A stretch of 64,000 nucleotides of DNA from Herbaspirillum sp. SJZ106 (GTDB lineage: Bacteria; Pseudomonadota; Gammaproteobacteria; Burkholderiales; Burkholderiaceae_D), in NCBI RefSeq assembly GCF_006715495.1, contig NZ_VFNI01000003.1, forward strand, positions 1 through 64,000. Reading direction: 5' to 3'. Shown here in pieces: positions 1 to 8,752 of the stretch. Made by a program: the position numbers and the translations under genes. The notes under the pieces were generated by a model. It had not been told where the DNA came from, ran no database searches, and saw nothing but the letters and a program-made list of their open reading frames with translations. Every line of letters begins with the position of its first letter. Positions within the stretch are counted from its first letter, which is position 1.

Positions 1-38
1 CGAAGGGGCTGGGTAGTTGCGGTCGCCTTTCTTTGCTT

Positions 39-64
39 ACTTTCTTTGGCGAAGCAAAGAAAGT
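39..64. repeat. Perfect 10-bp inverted repeat (ACTTTCTTTG / CAAAGAAAGT)
   Basis: Two 10-base arms flank the 6-base loop GCGAAG. A partial extra copy of the left arm (CTTTCTTTGC) lies just upstream. Intergenic hairpins of this CTTTCTTTG type are familiar to me from high-GC beta- and gammaproteobacteria. It may act as a terminator or mRNA-end structure for a gene left of the window. No U-tract follows on either strand. Confidence 0.5.
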
Positions 65-261
65 GAGCGGCTGCCGGGCCGCCCCCGGCGCTCCGCTCCG
101 ACCGGAGAAAGATAAGCATAGAGCCAGTACACCGACCAGCAGCAAGATCAGACTACCCAATCCCCCCTCAAAAAAAACGCATAAGCATCCATAGAAATAT
201 TCGTGTCTCAAGAAAAGCCGCCTTCCTATACTGGAATCCCCAAAATCCACCAGAACAAAAA

Positions 262-1257
262 ATGAAGAAATTCCTGAAGACCCTGGCAATCTCAGCCACG
301 CTGCTGGCAGCGACCAACGCACTGGCCCAATCGAAAGAGGTCGTCATCGCCTACCAGGACATGGTGGTGCCATGGCGCTACGCCCAGGATGCGCAGGCGC
401 TGGAAAAGAAGACCGGTTACAAGGTGAGCTTCCGCAAGCTGGCCAGCGGCGCCGACGTCATCCGCGCGCTGGCTTCGGGTTCGGTGCAGATCGGCGAGGC
501 CGGTTCGGCGCCGATCGCTTCCGGCTTGTCGCAAGGGCTGGATATCCAGCTGTTCTGGATCCTCGACAACATCAACGACGCCGAGGCGCTGGTGGCGCGT
601 AACGGCAGCGGCGTCAATTCGCTGGCCGATCTGAAGGGCAAGCGCCTGGCGGTGCCGTTCGTGTCGACTTCGCACTTTCACACCTTGCTGGCGCTGGAAA
701 ACGCCAAGGTCGATCCGCGCGGCGTGAAGATCGTCAACCTGCGTCCGCCCGAGATCGCGGCGGCCTGGGAACGCGGCGACATCGACGCTACTTTCATCTG
801 GGATCCGGTGCTGGCCAAGGCCAAGAAGAATGGCGCCGTGCTGACCACCTCCGGCAAGATCGCCCGTGAAACCGGCAAGGCCACCTTCGACGGCATCGTC
901 GTCTCCAGGGCATTCGCCAAGGACAACGACGCTTTCCTGACCGAGCTGGTCAAGGTGCTGGCCGAGACCGACGACAACTACCGCAAGAATAAGGCTGCCT
1001 GGAGCGCCGACTCGCCGCAGGTGAAGGCGGTGGCCAAGTGGTCCGGCGCGGAAGCCGCCGAAGTGCCGGCCAGCCTGGCGCTGTATGAATTCCCGACCTT
1101 GCAGCAGCAGGCGTCGGCCGAGTGGCTGGGCGGCGGCGCGGCCAAGTCGCTGGCGGCTACCGCGGCGTTCCTGAAGGGCCAGGGCACCATCCAGAACGTG
1201 TTGCCGGATTATTCGGCTGGCGTCAATGCCACCTGGGTACGCAAGGCGGCGCAGTGA
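262..1257 (+). CDS. tauA: Taurine ABC transporter, periplasmic substrate-binding protein TauA
   Basis: Captures taurine or a related sulfonate in the periplasm and delivers it to TauBC. The 331-residue protein opens with a signal peptide ([22 protein letters not shown], residues 1-22, cleavage before Q23). The mature part is an NMT1/SsuA-like fold; the segments [20 protein letters not shown] and [16 protein letters not shown] are typical of TauA. The ATG at 262 is immediately followed by the Lys-rich signal peptide. The stop overlaps the GTG start of tauB, so the three genes form one operon. Alternative ligands such as other alkanesulfonates cannot be excluded. Confidence 0.88.
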   Translation: MKKFLKTLAISATLLAATNALAQSKEVVIAYQDMVVPWRYAQDAQALEKKTGYKVSFRKLASGADVIRALASGSVQIGEAGSAPIASGLSQGLDIQLFWILDNINDAEALVARNGSGVNSLADLKGKRLAVPFVSTSHFHTLLALENAKVDPRGVKIVNLRPPEIAAAWERGDIDATFIWDPVLAKAKKNGAVLTTSGKIARETGKATFDGIVVSRAFAKDNDAFLTELVKVLAETDDNYRKNKAAWSADSPQVKAVAKWSGAEAAEVPASLALYEFPTLQQQASAEWLGGGAAKSLAATAAFLKGQGTIQNVLPDYSAGVNATWVRKAAQ

Positions 1258-2078
1258 GCCATTGCGCTCCCTTGAACGCCGGCCAACCCGCCGGCGGACG
1301 GATCGAAGCGCACCGCTTGTCGGTGCGTTTTGCGTCTGCGCGGGCGGACGATCCGCTGGCGTTGGCTGGTGTCGACTTGTCCATCGCGCCGGGCGAATTC
1401 GTGGTGGCGCTGGGGCCGTCCGGCTGCGGCAAGACCACCTTGCTCAATTGCCTGGCCGGCTTCATCGGGCCTTCGCAGGGAGAGGTGCTGCTGGATGGCG
1501 AGCCGGTGGCCGGACCCGGCCCGGCGCTGGGTGTGGTGTTCCAGAAGCATGCGCTGATGCCGTGGCTGAATGTGGCGGATAACGTCGCGCTGGGTTTGCG
1601 CTTTCGCGGCCTGGGGCGTGCCCAGCGGCTGGCGGTGGCGCAGGAGAAGCTGAAGCTGAAGCTGGTCGGGCTGGAGCGCCATGCGGCGTCGCCGGTGTAC
1701 CAGCTCTCGGGCGGCATGCAGCAGCGCGTGGGCATCGCCCGCGCATTGGCCAACGATGCGCGCGTGCTGCTGATGGACGAGCCGATGGGCGCGCTCGATG
1801 CGCTCACCCGCGAATCGGTGCAGGAGTTGCTGGCGCAGCTGTGGGCGCGGACCGGCAAGACGGTTTTCTTCATCACCCACAGCGTCGAAGAGGCGCTGTT
1901 CCTCGGTAGCCGCGTGATCGTGATGTCGCCGCGACCGGGCCGCATCGAACATGATTTCGCATTGCCTTTCCTGCGCCGCTATGTCGAGAGCGGCGACGCG
2001 CGCGCGGTCAAGTCGTCGCCGGAGTTCATCGCCTGGCGCGAGCGGCTGCTGCAACTGGTCCAGGGAGGCAAGCCATGA
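1254..2078 (+). CDS. tauB: Taurine ABC transporter, ATP-binding protein TauB
   Basis: ATPase subunit that powers taurine import. Visible are the Walker A motif GPSGCGKT (about residues 54-61), the ABC signature [15 protein letters not shown], the Walker [13 protein letters not shown] and the switch histidine in [10 protein letters not shown]. The start chosen is GTG at 1254, which overlaps the tauA stop (GTGA). It gives 274 residues, the usual TauB length of about 255-275. The frame stays open further upstream, but that would extend deep into tauA. The stop overlaps the tauC start (ATGA), implying translational coupling. Confidence 0.88.
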   Translation: MSHCAPLNAGQPAGGRIEAHRLSVRFASARADDPLALAGVDLSIAPGEFVVALGPSGCGKTTLLNCLAGFIGPSQGEVLLDGEPVAGPGPALGVVFQKHALMPWLNVADNVALGLRFRGLGRAQRLAVAQEKLKLKLVGLERHAASPVYQLSGGMQQRVGIARALANDARVLLMDEPMGALDALTRESVQELLAQLWARTGKTVFFITHSVEEALFLGSRVIVMSPRPGRIEHDFALPFLRRYVESGDARAVKSSPEFIAWRERLLQLVQGGKP

Positions 2079-2947
2079 GCAATGCCAATATTGTCGCCCG
2101 GGATATCGCCGTCGCGGACGGTAGCCGGCAGGCCATCCCCGCGGCATTGCCGCCGGCGCGCACCTATCCGCGCCCCGGCAGCGGGCCGACGACTGCGATC
2201 ACCGCGGTTACCGTGATCGCATTGCTGCTGGGCTGGTGGGGCGTGACGGCCGCCGGCCTGATCGCGCCGCTGTTCCTGCCGCCGCCATCGGCGGTGTGGC
2301 AGGCGGCGGTGCAGGCATGGGAAGGCAATGTGCAGGGCGGTTTGCCGCTGCTGCAGCATATTGCCTGGAGTTTGTGGCGGGTGTTCGGCGCCTTCCTGCT
2401 GGCGGCCGTGACGGCGGTGCCGGTGGGCTTGCTGATGGGCAGCAGCCGGGTGGCGCGCGGCATCGTCGATCCCTTGCTGGAGTTCTACCGGCCGCTGCCG
2501 CCGCTGGCTTACCTGCCGCTGATCGTGATCTGGTTCGGCATCGACGAGACCGCCAAGCTGCTGCTGATCTACCTGGCCTGCTTCGCCCCCATCGCGGTCT
2601 CTACCCGCGCCGGCGTGGCCGGGGTGCCGGGCGAGCAATTGCATGCCGCGCTGTCGATGGGGGCCAGCCGCTGGCAACTGCTGCGCCACGTGATCCTGCC
2701 GGCGGCATTGCCGGACATCCTGACCGGCTTGCGCATTGCCATCGGTTTCGGTTGGACCACGCTGGTGGCGGCAGAGATGGTGGCGGCCACGGCGGGCCTG
2801 GGCCAACTGGTGCTCAATGCGTCGAACTTCCTGCGCACCGACGTGGTGGTGATGGGGATCGTGCTGATCGGTTTGATCGCTTACCTGTTCGACCTGGCGA
2901 TGCGGCGCTTGTCGGATGCGCTTACCCCGTGGCGGCAGCACCGCTGA
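2075..2947 (+). CDS. tauC: Taurine ABC transporter, permease TauC
   Basis: Inner-membrane permease of the taurine importer, 290 residues. After a soluble N-terminus of about 40 residues come about six hydrophobic segments. The EAA loop that contacts TauB is visible as [20 protein letters not shown]. The start overlaps the tauB stop by 4 bp. The last 26 bp overlap the 3' end of the convergent LysR gene, so transcripts of the two would be antisense to each other at their ends. The BPD_transp_1 family is shared with SsuC; taurine is favoured by the whole operon. Confidence 0.87.
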   Translation: MSNANIVARDIAVADGSRQAIPAALPPARTYPRPGSGPTTAITAVTVIALLLGWWGVTAAGLIAPLFLPPPSAVWQAAVQAWEGNVQGGLPLLQHIAWSLWRVFGAFLLAAVTAVPVGLLMGSSRVARGIVDPLLEFYRPLPPLAYLPLIVIWFGIDETAKLLLIYLACFAPIAVSTRAGVAGVPGEQLHAALSMGASRWQLLRHVILPAALPDILTGLRIAIGFGWTTLVAAEMVAATAGLGQLVLNASNFLRTDVVVMGIVLIGLIAYLFDLAMRRLSDALTPWRQHR

Positions 2948-3806
2948 GCCACTTGGCGAACAGTTGCGCTTCGGCGCCGGCCTGCTGGCTGATGCCGAGA
3001 TAATAGGGCGCCAGCGGCATGCGCATCTCCGGCAGCGGGCAGACCAGCCGTCCGGAGCGCAGGTCGTTGTCGGCCAGCGAGAGCGGCGACAGCGCCAGCC
3101 CCAGGCCATCCACCGCCGCCTGCAACACGAAGTGCAGGTGGTCAAAATGCAGCATGGCCTGCGCGCGCGAGCGCTTCAGGCCGGCATGCTTTTTCCAGTC
3201 GTCCCAGTCGCGGCTCCTGCTGCGCGAGAGCAGCAGCGTATGGCCGCCGATGGCGCGCACGTCGGGCAGCGGGGCGTTCTTCAGCAACGCGGGCGAGGCC
3301 ACCAGCAGCAGTTCGTCTTCGAGGAAGCGTTGCATCTTCAGCGTTTCCGGCCAGTTGGTCTCGCCGCGCCGGATGGCGATGTCGAACGGCGAGGGCGCGC
3401 GGCCCACGGCGGCCACGCTGGTGACCACCTGCGGTTCGATGCCGGGATAGCGTTCGACGAAGCCCGAGAGGTGCGGGATCAGCCAGCGCACCGCGAAGGA
3501 GGGACGCACGTTGATGCTCACCGAGCGCGTCGGCGCATCTCGCATCACGCGGCGCGCGGCGGTGGCCAGCATCTCCAGCGCCGGGCTGGCTTCTTCGAAG
3601 AACTGGCGGCCGCGCTCGGTCAGCGCCACCTGGCGGATGCGGCGTTCGAACAGCGGCATGCCGAGGTAGTCTTCGAGGTTCTTGATCTGGCGGCTGACGG
3701 CGCCGTGAGTGACGTTGAGTTCCTGCGCCGCCAGCGTGAAGCTCTGGTGGCGCGCGGCCGAGAGGAAGGCGCGGATGGCGTTGAGCGGGAGGGTGAGGTC
3801 GGCCAT
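2922..3806 (-). CDS. LysR-family transcriptional regulator (GcvA-like)
   Basis: DNA-binding regulator of 294 residues. An N-terminal winged helix-turn-helix (about residues 5-64, with FTLAAQELNVTHGAVSRQIK) is followed by a LysR substrate-binding domain with the lineage-typical SINVRPSFAVRWLIPHL. The overall sequence resembles the GcvA subgroup. It is convergent with tauC and divergent from the MFS gene at 3871, with only about 64 bp between the two starts. That makes the MFS gene a more natural target than tauABC. The effector is unknown. Confidence 0.85.
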   Translation of the reverse strand: MADLTLPLNAIRAFLSAARHQSFTLAAQELNVTHGAVSRQIKNLEDYLGMPLFERRIRQVALTERGRQFFEEASPALEMLATAARRVMRDAPTRSVSINVRPSFAVRWLIPHLSGFVERYPGIEPQVVTSVAAVGRAPSPFDIAIRRGETNWPETLKMQRFLEDELLLVASPALLKNAPLPDVRAIGGHTLLLSRSRSRDWDDWKKHAGLKRSRAQAMLHFDHLHFVLQAAVDGLGLALSPLSLADNDLRSGRLVCPLPEMRMPLAPYYLGISQQAGAEAQLFAKWLSGAAATG

Positions 3807-3870
3807 GCGTCAGATTTTATCACGCATGGATGGAATTAATATCGTTTGTCAGGCTGCCGTCGCGCCCCGC

Positions 3871-4902
3871 ATGATGGCGTCCATGACTTCTCCCGAACTT
3901 CGCCAGGCCGACCTCGATTCGCGCCATGCTGCGTTCTCGCTGTCGGCCGCCTTGCCCTGCGATATCGTGCTCTACCTGCTGCTGCCGATGTATGCGGAGC
4001 AGTTCCATGTAACGCTGGCCGAAGTCGGGTTGCTGCTGGCGGCCAACCGCCTGGTGCGTATCGCCGGCTATCGCTGGGTGGCGCGTTTCTATGCCCAACG
4101 CGGCGACCGGCCGACCTGCACGCTGGCGGTGTGCGCCGCCATCCTGTGCGCATTCGGTTACACCGTGGCCAGCGGCTTTTGGGCCTTGCTGCCGCTGCGC
4201 CTGTTGTGGGGCATGGCGTTCGCCGGGCTCAACCTGTCGACCCAGGCCATGTCGACCGCCAACCCGATCGGCGCGGCGCGCCGTTCCGGCCGTTCGCGCG
4301 GCGTCATCGCCATCGGCCCGATGCTGTGGCTGCCGCTGGCGGCGCTGCTGGCCAGCCATTACGGGCCGCGCATGGTGTTCGCGCTGGTGGCGCTGACCGC
4401 CACGCTCGGCTTGCTGGCCGCGCGCCGCCTGCCGGCCCACGCTTATCCGGAACCGCCGGCGCGGCGCTGGAAGCTGCCCAATGCGCTGGACTGGTGGTCT
4501 TTCCTCGAAGGCCTGACGCTGGACGGCTTGTTCATCGTCGGCCTGTCCTACATGAGCAAGCAATCGTTTTCCGAACATGCCGAGCTGATCGCCGGTGTGC
4601 TGATGGCCTTGCGCTATTTCGGCGAGATCGTGTTGAGCCCGCTGGGCGGCTGGCTGGCCGAACGCTTCGGCGCGGTGCGGGTGCTGGTGGCGCTGTCGCT
4701 GGCGACTTGCGCGGCGCTGGTCGGTTTCGGCGGCGGTGCGTTGTGGCTGTTCGCCGGGCTGGGGCCGATCCTGGCCGGCCTGCTGCTGCCTGTGATGTCG
4801 TCGCTGTGGATCTACAGCCTGGCGGCATCCGCGCTGGCGCTGGCGGCCTTGGCTTGCGCCCGCGAACCGGCGCCGGCCAAGGCGCAGGTCGCTGCCGAAT
4901 AG
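3871..4902 (+). CDS. MFS transporter, apparently shortened in its C-terminal half
   Basis: Inner-membrane major facilitator of about 343 residues. Six transmembrane segments can be placed in the first half and about five in the second (GLFIVGLSYMS; ELIAGVLMALRYFGEIVL; VRVLVALSLATCAALVG; ALWLFAGLGPILAGLLLP; LWIYSLAASALALAALA). One C-terminal helix therefore seems missing between GPILAGLLLP and SSLWIY. ATGs at 3871, 3874 and 3883 are all possible starts and none has a good ribosome-binding site. The frame also stays open upstream inside the LysR gene. Substrate unknown. It may be regulated by the divergent LysR protein. Confidence 0.72.
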   Translation: MMASMTSPELRQADLDSRHAAFSLSAALPCDIVLYLLLPMYAEQFHVTLAEVGLLLAANRLVRIAGYRWVARFYAQRGDRPTCTLAVCAAILCAFGYTVASGFWALLPLRLLWGMAFAGLNLSTQAMSTANPIGAARRSGRSRGVIAIGPMLWLPLAALLASHYGPRMVFALVALTATLGLLAARRLPAHAYPEPPARRWKLPNALDWWSFLEGLTLDGLFIVGLSYMSKQSFSEHAELIAGVLMALRYFGEIVLSPLGGWLAERFGAVRVLVALSLATCAALVGFGGGALWLFAGLGPILAGLLLPVMSSLWIYSLAASALALAALACAREPAPAKAQVAAE

Positions 4903-5057
4903 TCGGGTCTGATATGCAGGTGTTATACGCACGGCGGATATGCATGTGCGGATTGCTTCGTTCCGGCCGGAGCGGGGCTTGGCTAGGATGGCGCACATAG
5001 CCTGCCGCATTCATGTTCCCATTCCCCGGCGGCGGCCTCACGACATCCGGAGCCAGC

Positions 5058-5213
5058 ATGACCGACCATTACCTTCATCAGGAACTCGGCCCTATCGCCA
5101 TCGAACCGCTGCAGCCGACCGAGCGGAAGCTTATCGGCGCGGTCTTCTTCCTCGGGCTGGCATTGCTGGGCGGCCTGTTCTTCCTGCAGCGCTGCTTGCC
5201 GCTGGCCGGCTGA
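5058..5213 (+). CDS. Small single-pass membrane protein, function unknown
   Basis: Encodes 51 residues starting MTDHYLHQELGPIAIEPL. A polar N-terminus of about 22 residues is followed by one hydrophobic helix (LIGAVFFLGLALLGGLFFL) and a short CLPLAG tail. The ATG at 5058 is preceded by CGGAG at a suitable distance; an in-frame ATG at 5013 has no such site. It lies alone between the MFS gene and the convergent serine acetyltransferase. I do not recognise a family. Confidence 0.5.
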   Translation: MTDHYLHQELGPIAIEPLQPTERKLIGAVFFLGLALLGGLFFLQRCLPLAG

Positions 5214-5234
5214 GCGCCGGCCGCGATTGTATTT

Positions 5235-6173
5235 TTACAGTTTGCTGCACTCGCTGAGCATTTCCGCTTGCGAGACATTGCTGCCCGGCGGCACGCTGTG
5301 CGTGAGCCAGACATTGCCGCCGATGACCGAGCCCCGGCCGATGGTGATGCGGCCCAGCACGGTGGCGCCGGCATACACCACCACATCGTCCTCGACGATG
5401 GGATGGCGCGGGATGCCCTTCACCAGGGAGCCGTCGGGCTCCGACGGAAAGCGCTTGGCGCCCAGCGTGACGGCCTGGTACAGGCGCACGTTGCGGCCGA
5501 TGATGGTGGTCTCGCCGATCACCACGCCGGTGCCGTGGTCGATGAAGAAACTGGGGCCGATCTGCGCGGCCGGGTGGATGTCGATGCCGGTCGCCGAATG
5601 CGCGATGTCGGCCACCAGGCGCGCCAGCAGCGGCGCGCCCAGCTGGTGCAGCGCATGCGCCAGGCGGTGGTAGATGATGGCGGTGGTGCCGGGATAGCAC
5701 AGCAGGATTTCCGAAATGCTGGAGGCGGCCGGGTCGCCATGGTAGGCGGCCTGGATGTCGCTGACCAAAAGGTCGCGGATGGCCGGCAGCTGGTGCGCGA
5801 AATCGCGCGTGATGACGGCCGCGCGGCTGCGCAGCTCGGCTTCATCCTGCGGCTCGTCGGAGGCGAAATAGAGTCCGCGGCGCACCTGTTCCTTCAAGAC
5901 GCACAGCGCGGCATTGAGCTGGCTGCCGACGAAATAGTCGATGGTCTCGTCGGACAGGTCGGTGTGGCCGTAATGCGTGGGGAACAGCGCCGCCTGCAGG
6001 TTCTGCAGCAGCTTTTGCATCGCTTCGCGCGAGGGCAGTTCGCGGATTTCGCCGCGGTAGCGGATCTTGTTGGTGACTTCGCGCGAAGTGCGCAGGCCGG
6101 CGACGACAGCCGACAGGCCCAGCCCCGCGGTATCGGCCAGGGCGCTCAGTTCGGGGGTGTTCGAGGTATCCAT
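5235..6173 (-). CDS. epsC: Serine O-acetyltransferase, EpsC/SrpH type
   Basis: Transfers acetyl from acetyl-CoA to L-serine, giving O-acetylserine for cysteine synthesis. The protein is 312 residues, longer than classical CysE. A helical N-terminal domain (about 1-190) is followed by a left-handed beta-helix with hexapeptide repeats (IGPSFFIDHGTGVVIGETTI, then NVRLYQAVTLGAKRF) and the catalytic HGTG histidine. The length and sequence fit the EpsC/SrpH subgroup common in Burkholderiales. It stands alone on the minus strand. A sulfur-assimilation link with the taurine and sulfate genes in the window is thematic only. Confidence 0.85.
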   Translation of the reverse strand: MDTSNTPELSALADTAGLGLSAVVAGLRTSREVTNKIRYRGEIRELPSREAMQKLLQNLQAALFPTHYGHTDLSDETIDYFVGSQLNAALCVLKEQVRRGLYFASDEPQDEAELRSRAAVITRDFAHQLPAIRDLLVSDIQAAYHGDPAASSISEILLCYPGTTAIIYHRLAHALHQLGAPLLARLVADIAHSATGIDIHPAAQIGPSFFIDHGTGVVIGETTIIGRNVRLYQAVTLGAKRFPSEPDGSLVKGIPRHPIVEDDVVVYAGATVLGRITIGRGSVIGGNVWLTHSVPPGSNVSQAEMLSECSKL

Positions 6174-6540
6174 GCCGGCATGCTATCAAAAATGCGCAAG
6201 CAGTGTCGGCGGCCGCAAAAAAACGCCGGCAATGGAGGGCGGGAGCGGGGCGCAGGGGGCAAGGGAAGACGGGGAGCGATTCGCGGCGCCCAGTCCTATC
6301 TGGAAAGTGGCGCCGCTCTGTGAATCAACTCTGGGACGACTATACCGGGTAGCGCAAAGTTACGCCAATGCCATTTGGAAATATCCATATGCGGCCGATG
6401 TTTTTTTCCTGACAATTACCCCCCTGGCGGTTTCGATGCCTGCCTGACAAGGGCGCGGAAATTATCGCCCCGATCGCGTTTGCACCCTCTGTTCGTTCGC
6501 GATTTTTGCGCCGTATAATGCAAGGTCGCGAAAGTTGCTC
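6174..6540. other. Intergenic region between epsC and a small ORF
   Basis: About 370 bp with no convincing gene. It must carry the divergent promoters of epsC (minus) and the small plus-strand gene at 6541. I see no strong hairpin, palindrome or consensus promoter. Confidence 0.4.
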
Positions 6541-6777
6541 ATGGAAAACAAGAAAATACATTCGCTTACCTACGCCGCGCAGTATCGGGATTTCGATATC
6601 AGTATCGTTGGCCTCCAACTGGCCGACGGCTGGCGCTTGTCCGTGCAGATCAATAAATGGGGGCGCCCGCCGATGGCGCTCTGGCGCGACCGCGACAATG
6701 TCTATCCCGATTTCAATTGCGCACGCACCGCGGGCCTGCAGTGGTCCAAGGAATTCATCGACGGCAGCATGCGCTGA
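6541..6777 (+). CDS. Hypothetical protein of 78 residues
   Basis: Small soluble protein, no signal peptide or membrane segment. It starts MENKKIHSLTYAAQYRDFD and ends LQWSKEFIDGSMR; it is rich in aromatic and charged residues (QINKWGRPPMALWRDRDNVY). The ATG at 6541 is preferred over an in-frame TTG at 6535; no strong ribosome-binding site is visible. It is convergent with the CLC gene at 6813. I do not recognise a family. Amino-acid composition looks like a real folded protein rather than a GC-rich artefact. Confidence 0.55.
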   Translation: MENKKIHSLTYAAQYRDFDISIVGLQLADGWRLSVQINKWGRPPMALWRDRDNVYPDFNCARTAGLQWSKEFIDGSMR

Positions 6778-6812
6778 ACGCCGGGATCGGTCATCGACCG
6801 TGTCCCTCCCGC

Positions 6813-8570
6813 TCAGAATCCCAGCAGTTTTTCCCTTACCGACTCTTCTTCGGCATGTGCGCTGCTGGCGCGCGCCAGGTCCGACAGCGAGAGGATGCCG
6901 ACCAGTTTCATGTGCTTGCGGTCGGCCACCACCGGCAGGCGTCCGACCCGCAGGCGGGCCATCGCGCCGGCGGCGGTGCGCGCGCTCATTTGCGGCAGCA
7001 GGAACGGTTCGCCGGCGGTTGCCGGCGGCGCCAGCAGTTCGCGGCAAGGTTGTGCCGGGGCAGCCTGCTCCAGGGCGCGCAAGGCCAGCATGCCGGCCAG
7101 CCGGCCCTTGTCGGTAACCGGGTAGTAGCGGTGCGCATGACCGCCGCTGCGGCACAGCGCCAGCGCATCGGCTGCGTTCATGCCGATGTCGATGCCTTGC
7201 GGCGCGCGCGTCATCAGGTCATCCACATGCTGGCGTTCGAGCGGGTCGATGCCGTATTCGCGGTGCACGTGCAGGCCGCGGCGCGCGATCTTCTCGGTCA
7301 TGATGGAGCGCTTCATCAGCAGCACGTTCACGCCGTAGGCGACGGCCACGGTGGTCATCAGCGGCAGCAGCGCTTCGCCGGCATGCGTGAGGCCGAAGGC
7401 GAACACGATGGCCGTCAGCGGCGCGCCCAGCACGCTGCCCAGCACGCCGGCCATGCATACCAGGGCCCACAGTTCGGGCGAGCCTCCCGGCAGCCAGGGG
7501 GAGAGCACCAGGCCGAGGCCGGCGCCCATCATCAGCAACGGCGCCAGCACGCCGCCGGAGGTGCCCGAGCCGAGCGCGATGAGCCAGATGACGGCTTTGA
7601 CCGCCAGCAGCGCCAGGGCGGCCGACAGCAGCATGTGGTGATGCAGCAGGTCGGCGATCACGTCATAGCCGACGCCCAGCGCGCGCGGCTGCAGCCAGCC
7701 GCCGATGCCGACTGCCGCGCCGCCGATGGCCGGCCACCACATCCAGTGCAGCGTGAGCCGGTGGAACCAGTCTTCCACCCGATACAAGGCCAGCGTCAGC
7801 GCGGCGGCCAGCACGCCGCTGGCCAGCCCGGCGGCGATGCAGGAGGCGAAGGCGAGGGCGCCCGGCGCGGCGACCTGCATGGCGAACAGCGGGCCGGCAT
7901 CGAGCGCCAGCGGCCGCAGGAAACCGGCCACCGCGCAGGCCAGCGCCACCGGCAGCAGGCTGCGCGGCTTGAGTTCGAACAGCAGCAACTCGACCGCCAG
8001 CAGGACCGCCGCCACCGGCGTGCCGAAGATGGCCGTCATGCCGGCGCAGGCGCCAGCCACCAGCAGGGTCTTGCGTTCGGCTGCGGTCAGGTGCAGGAAC
8101 TGCGCCAGCAGCGAGCCGATCGAGCCGCCGGTCATGATGATCGGCCCTTCGGCGCCGAACGGGCCGCCGCTGCCGATGACGATGCCGGAAGACAGCGGTT
8201 TCAATACGGCGACCCTGGGCGACATGAGGCTCTTGCCGAACAGGATGGCCTCGATCGCTTCGGGGATGCCGTGGCCGCGGATCTTTTCGCTGCCGTAGCG
8301 CGCCATCAGGCCGACGATCAGGCCGCCGGCGATCGGCAGGAAAATGGCGGCCCAGCCCAGCGTATGCATGGCCGGAGAGGCGCCGGGGAAGGAGAAACGC
8401 TGGAAGTAGAACAGGTTGGTGAACAGCGCGATCAGCTTGAGCAGCATCCATGCCGCGCCGGTGCTGAGCGCGCCGATGCACAGCGCGATCGCGGAAATAT
8501 AGAGCAGGCGGTTATCCGCCGTGTAGTCGCGTTTGTGTTTCATGGCGGGTTGGGGGGCTTGCCCATTCAT
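6813..8570 (-). CDS. CLC-family chloride transporter with C-terminal CBS domains
   Basis: Integral membrane chloride channel or Cl-/H+ antiporter of 585 residues. The CLC signature elements are present: GHGIPEA (about 99-105), GAEGPII with the gating glutamate (about 139-145) and SGGVLAPLL further on. In the region of the proton glutamate the sequence is AVELLLFE, so I cannot say whether it is a coupled exchanger or a channel. The C-terminal 140 residues form a pair of CBS domains (LMTRAPQGIDIGM; LRVGRLPVVADRKHMKLVGI). The ATG at 8570 lacks a clear ribosome-binding site; ATG 8543 is an alternative. Confidence 0.87.
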   Translation of the reverse strand: MNGQAPQPAMKHKRDYTADNRLLYISAIALCIGALSTGAAWMLLKLIALFTNLFYFQRFSFPGASPAMHTLGWAAIFLPIAGGLIVGLMARYGSEKIRGHGIPEAIEAILFGKSLMSPRVAVLKPLSSGIVIGSGGPFGAEGPIIMTGGSIGSLLAQFLHLTAAERKTLLVAGACAGMTAIFGTPVAAVLLAVELLLFELKPRSLLPVALACAVAGFLRPLALDAGPLFAMQVAAPGALAFASCIAAGLASGVLAAALTLALYRVEDWFHRLTLHWMWWPAIGGAAVGIGGWLQPRALGVGYDVIADLLHHHMLLSAALALLAVKAVIWLIALGSGTSGGVLAPLLMMGAGLGLVLSPWLPGGSPELWALVCMAGVLGSVLGAPLTAIVFAFGLTHAGEALLPLMTTVAVAYGVNVLLMKRSIMTEKIARRGLHVHREYGIDPLERQHVDDLMTRAPQGIDIGMNAADALALCRSGGHAHRYYPVTDKGRLAGMLALRALEQAAPAQPCRELLAPPATAGEPFLLPQMSARTAAGAMARLRVGRLPVVADRKHMKLVGILSLSDLARASSAHAEEESVREKLLGF

Positions 8571-8610
8571 TTTTCAAATGGGTAGCCTGTGGATTGGGAT
8601 AAACGGAGAA

Positions 8611-8629
8611 TATATCATAATGTGATATA
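8611..8629. promoter_or_regulatory. Palindrome TATATCA-N5-TGATATA upstream of the CLC gene
   Basis: Perfect 7-base arms around TAATG, 41 bases before the CLC start codon, in an unusually AT-rich patch. Its symmetry suggests a dimeric repressor or activator site. The regulator is unknown. Confidence 0.4.
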
Positions 8630-8696
8630 AATTGAGAGGCGCCAGGATGCAGATGTTGCGCGAAGCCGCGCCAGCCAGGTTTGGGCCGGGGCAATG

Positions 8697-8733
8697 AAAA
8701 ACGCCGCCGCGATATTCTCGGGGCGGCGTTTTT
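8697..8733 (-). terminator. Rho-independent terminator downstream of the phosphatase gene
   Basis: AAAAACGCCGCC pairs with GGCGGCGTTTTT around a 13-base loop. The hairpin lies 20 bases after the stop of the minus-strand gene at 8753 and carries T/A runs on both sides, so it could work in both directions. Confidence 0.75.
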
Positions 8734-8752
8734 CATGGAGGCGGCGTATCGA

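Noticed and set aside
39-64. Inverted repeat at the window start as an insertion-sequence end
   Set aside because: No transposase or partner end in the window; the hairpin fits an intergenic repeat or mRNA-end structure.
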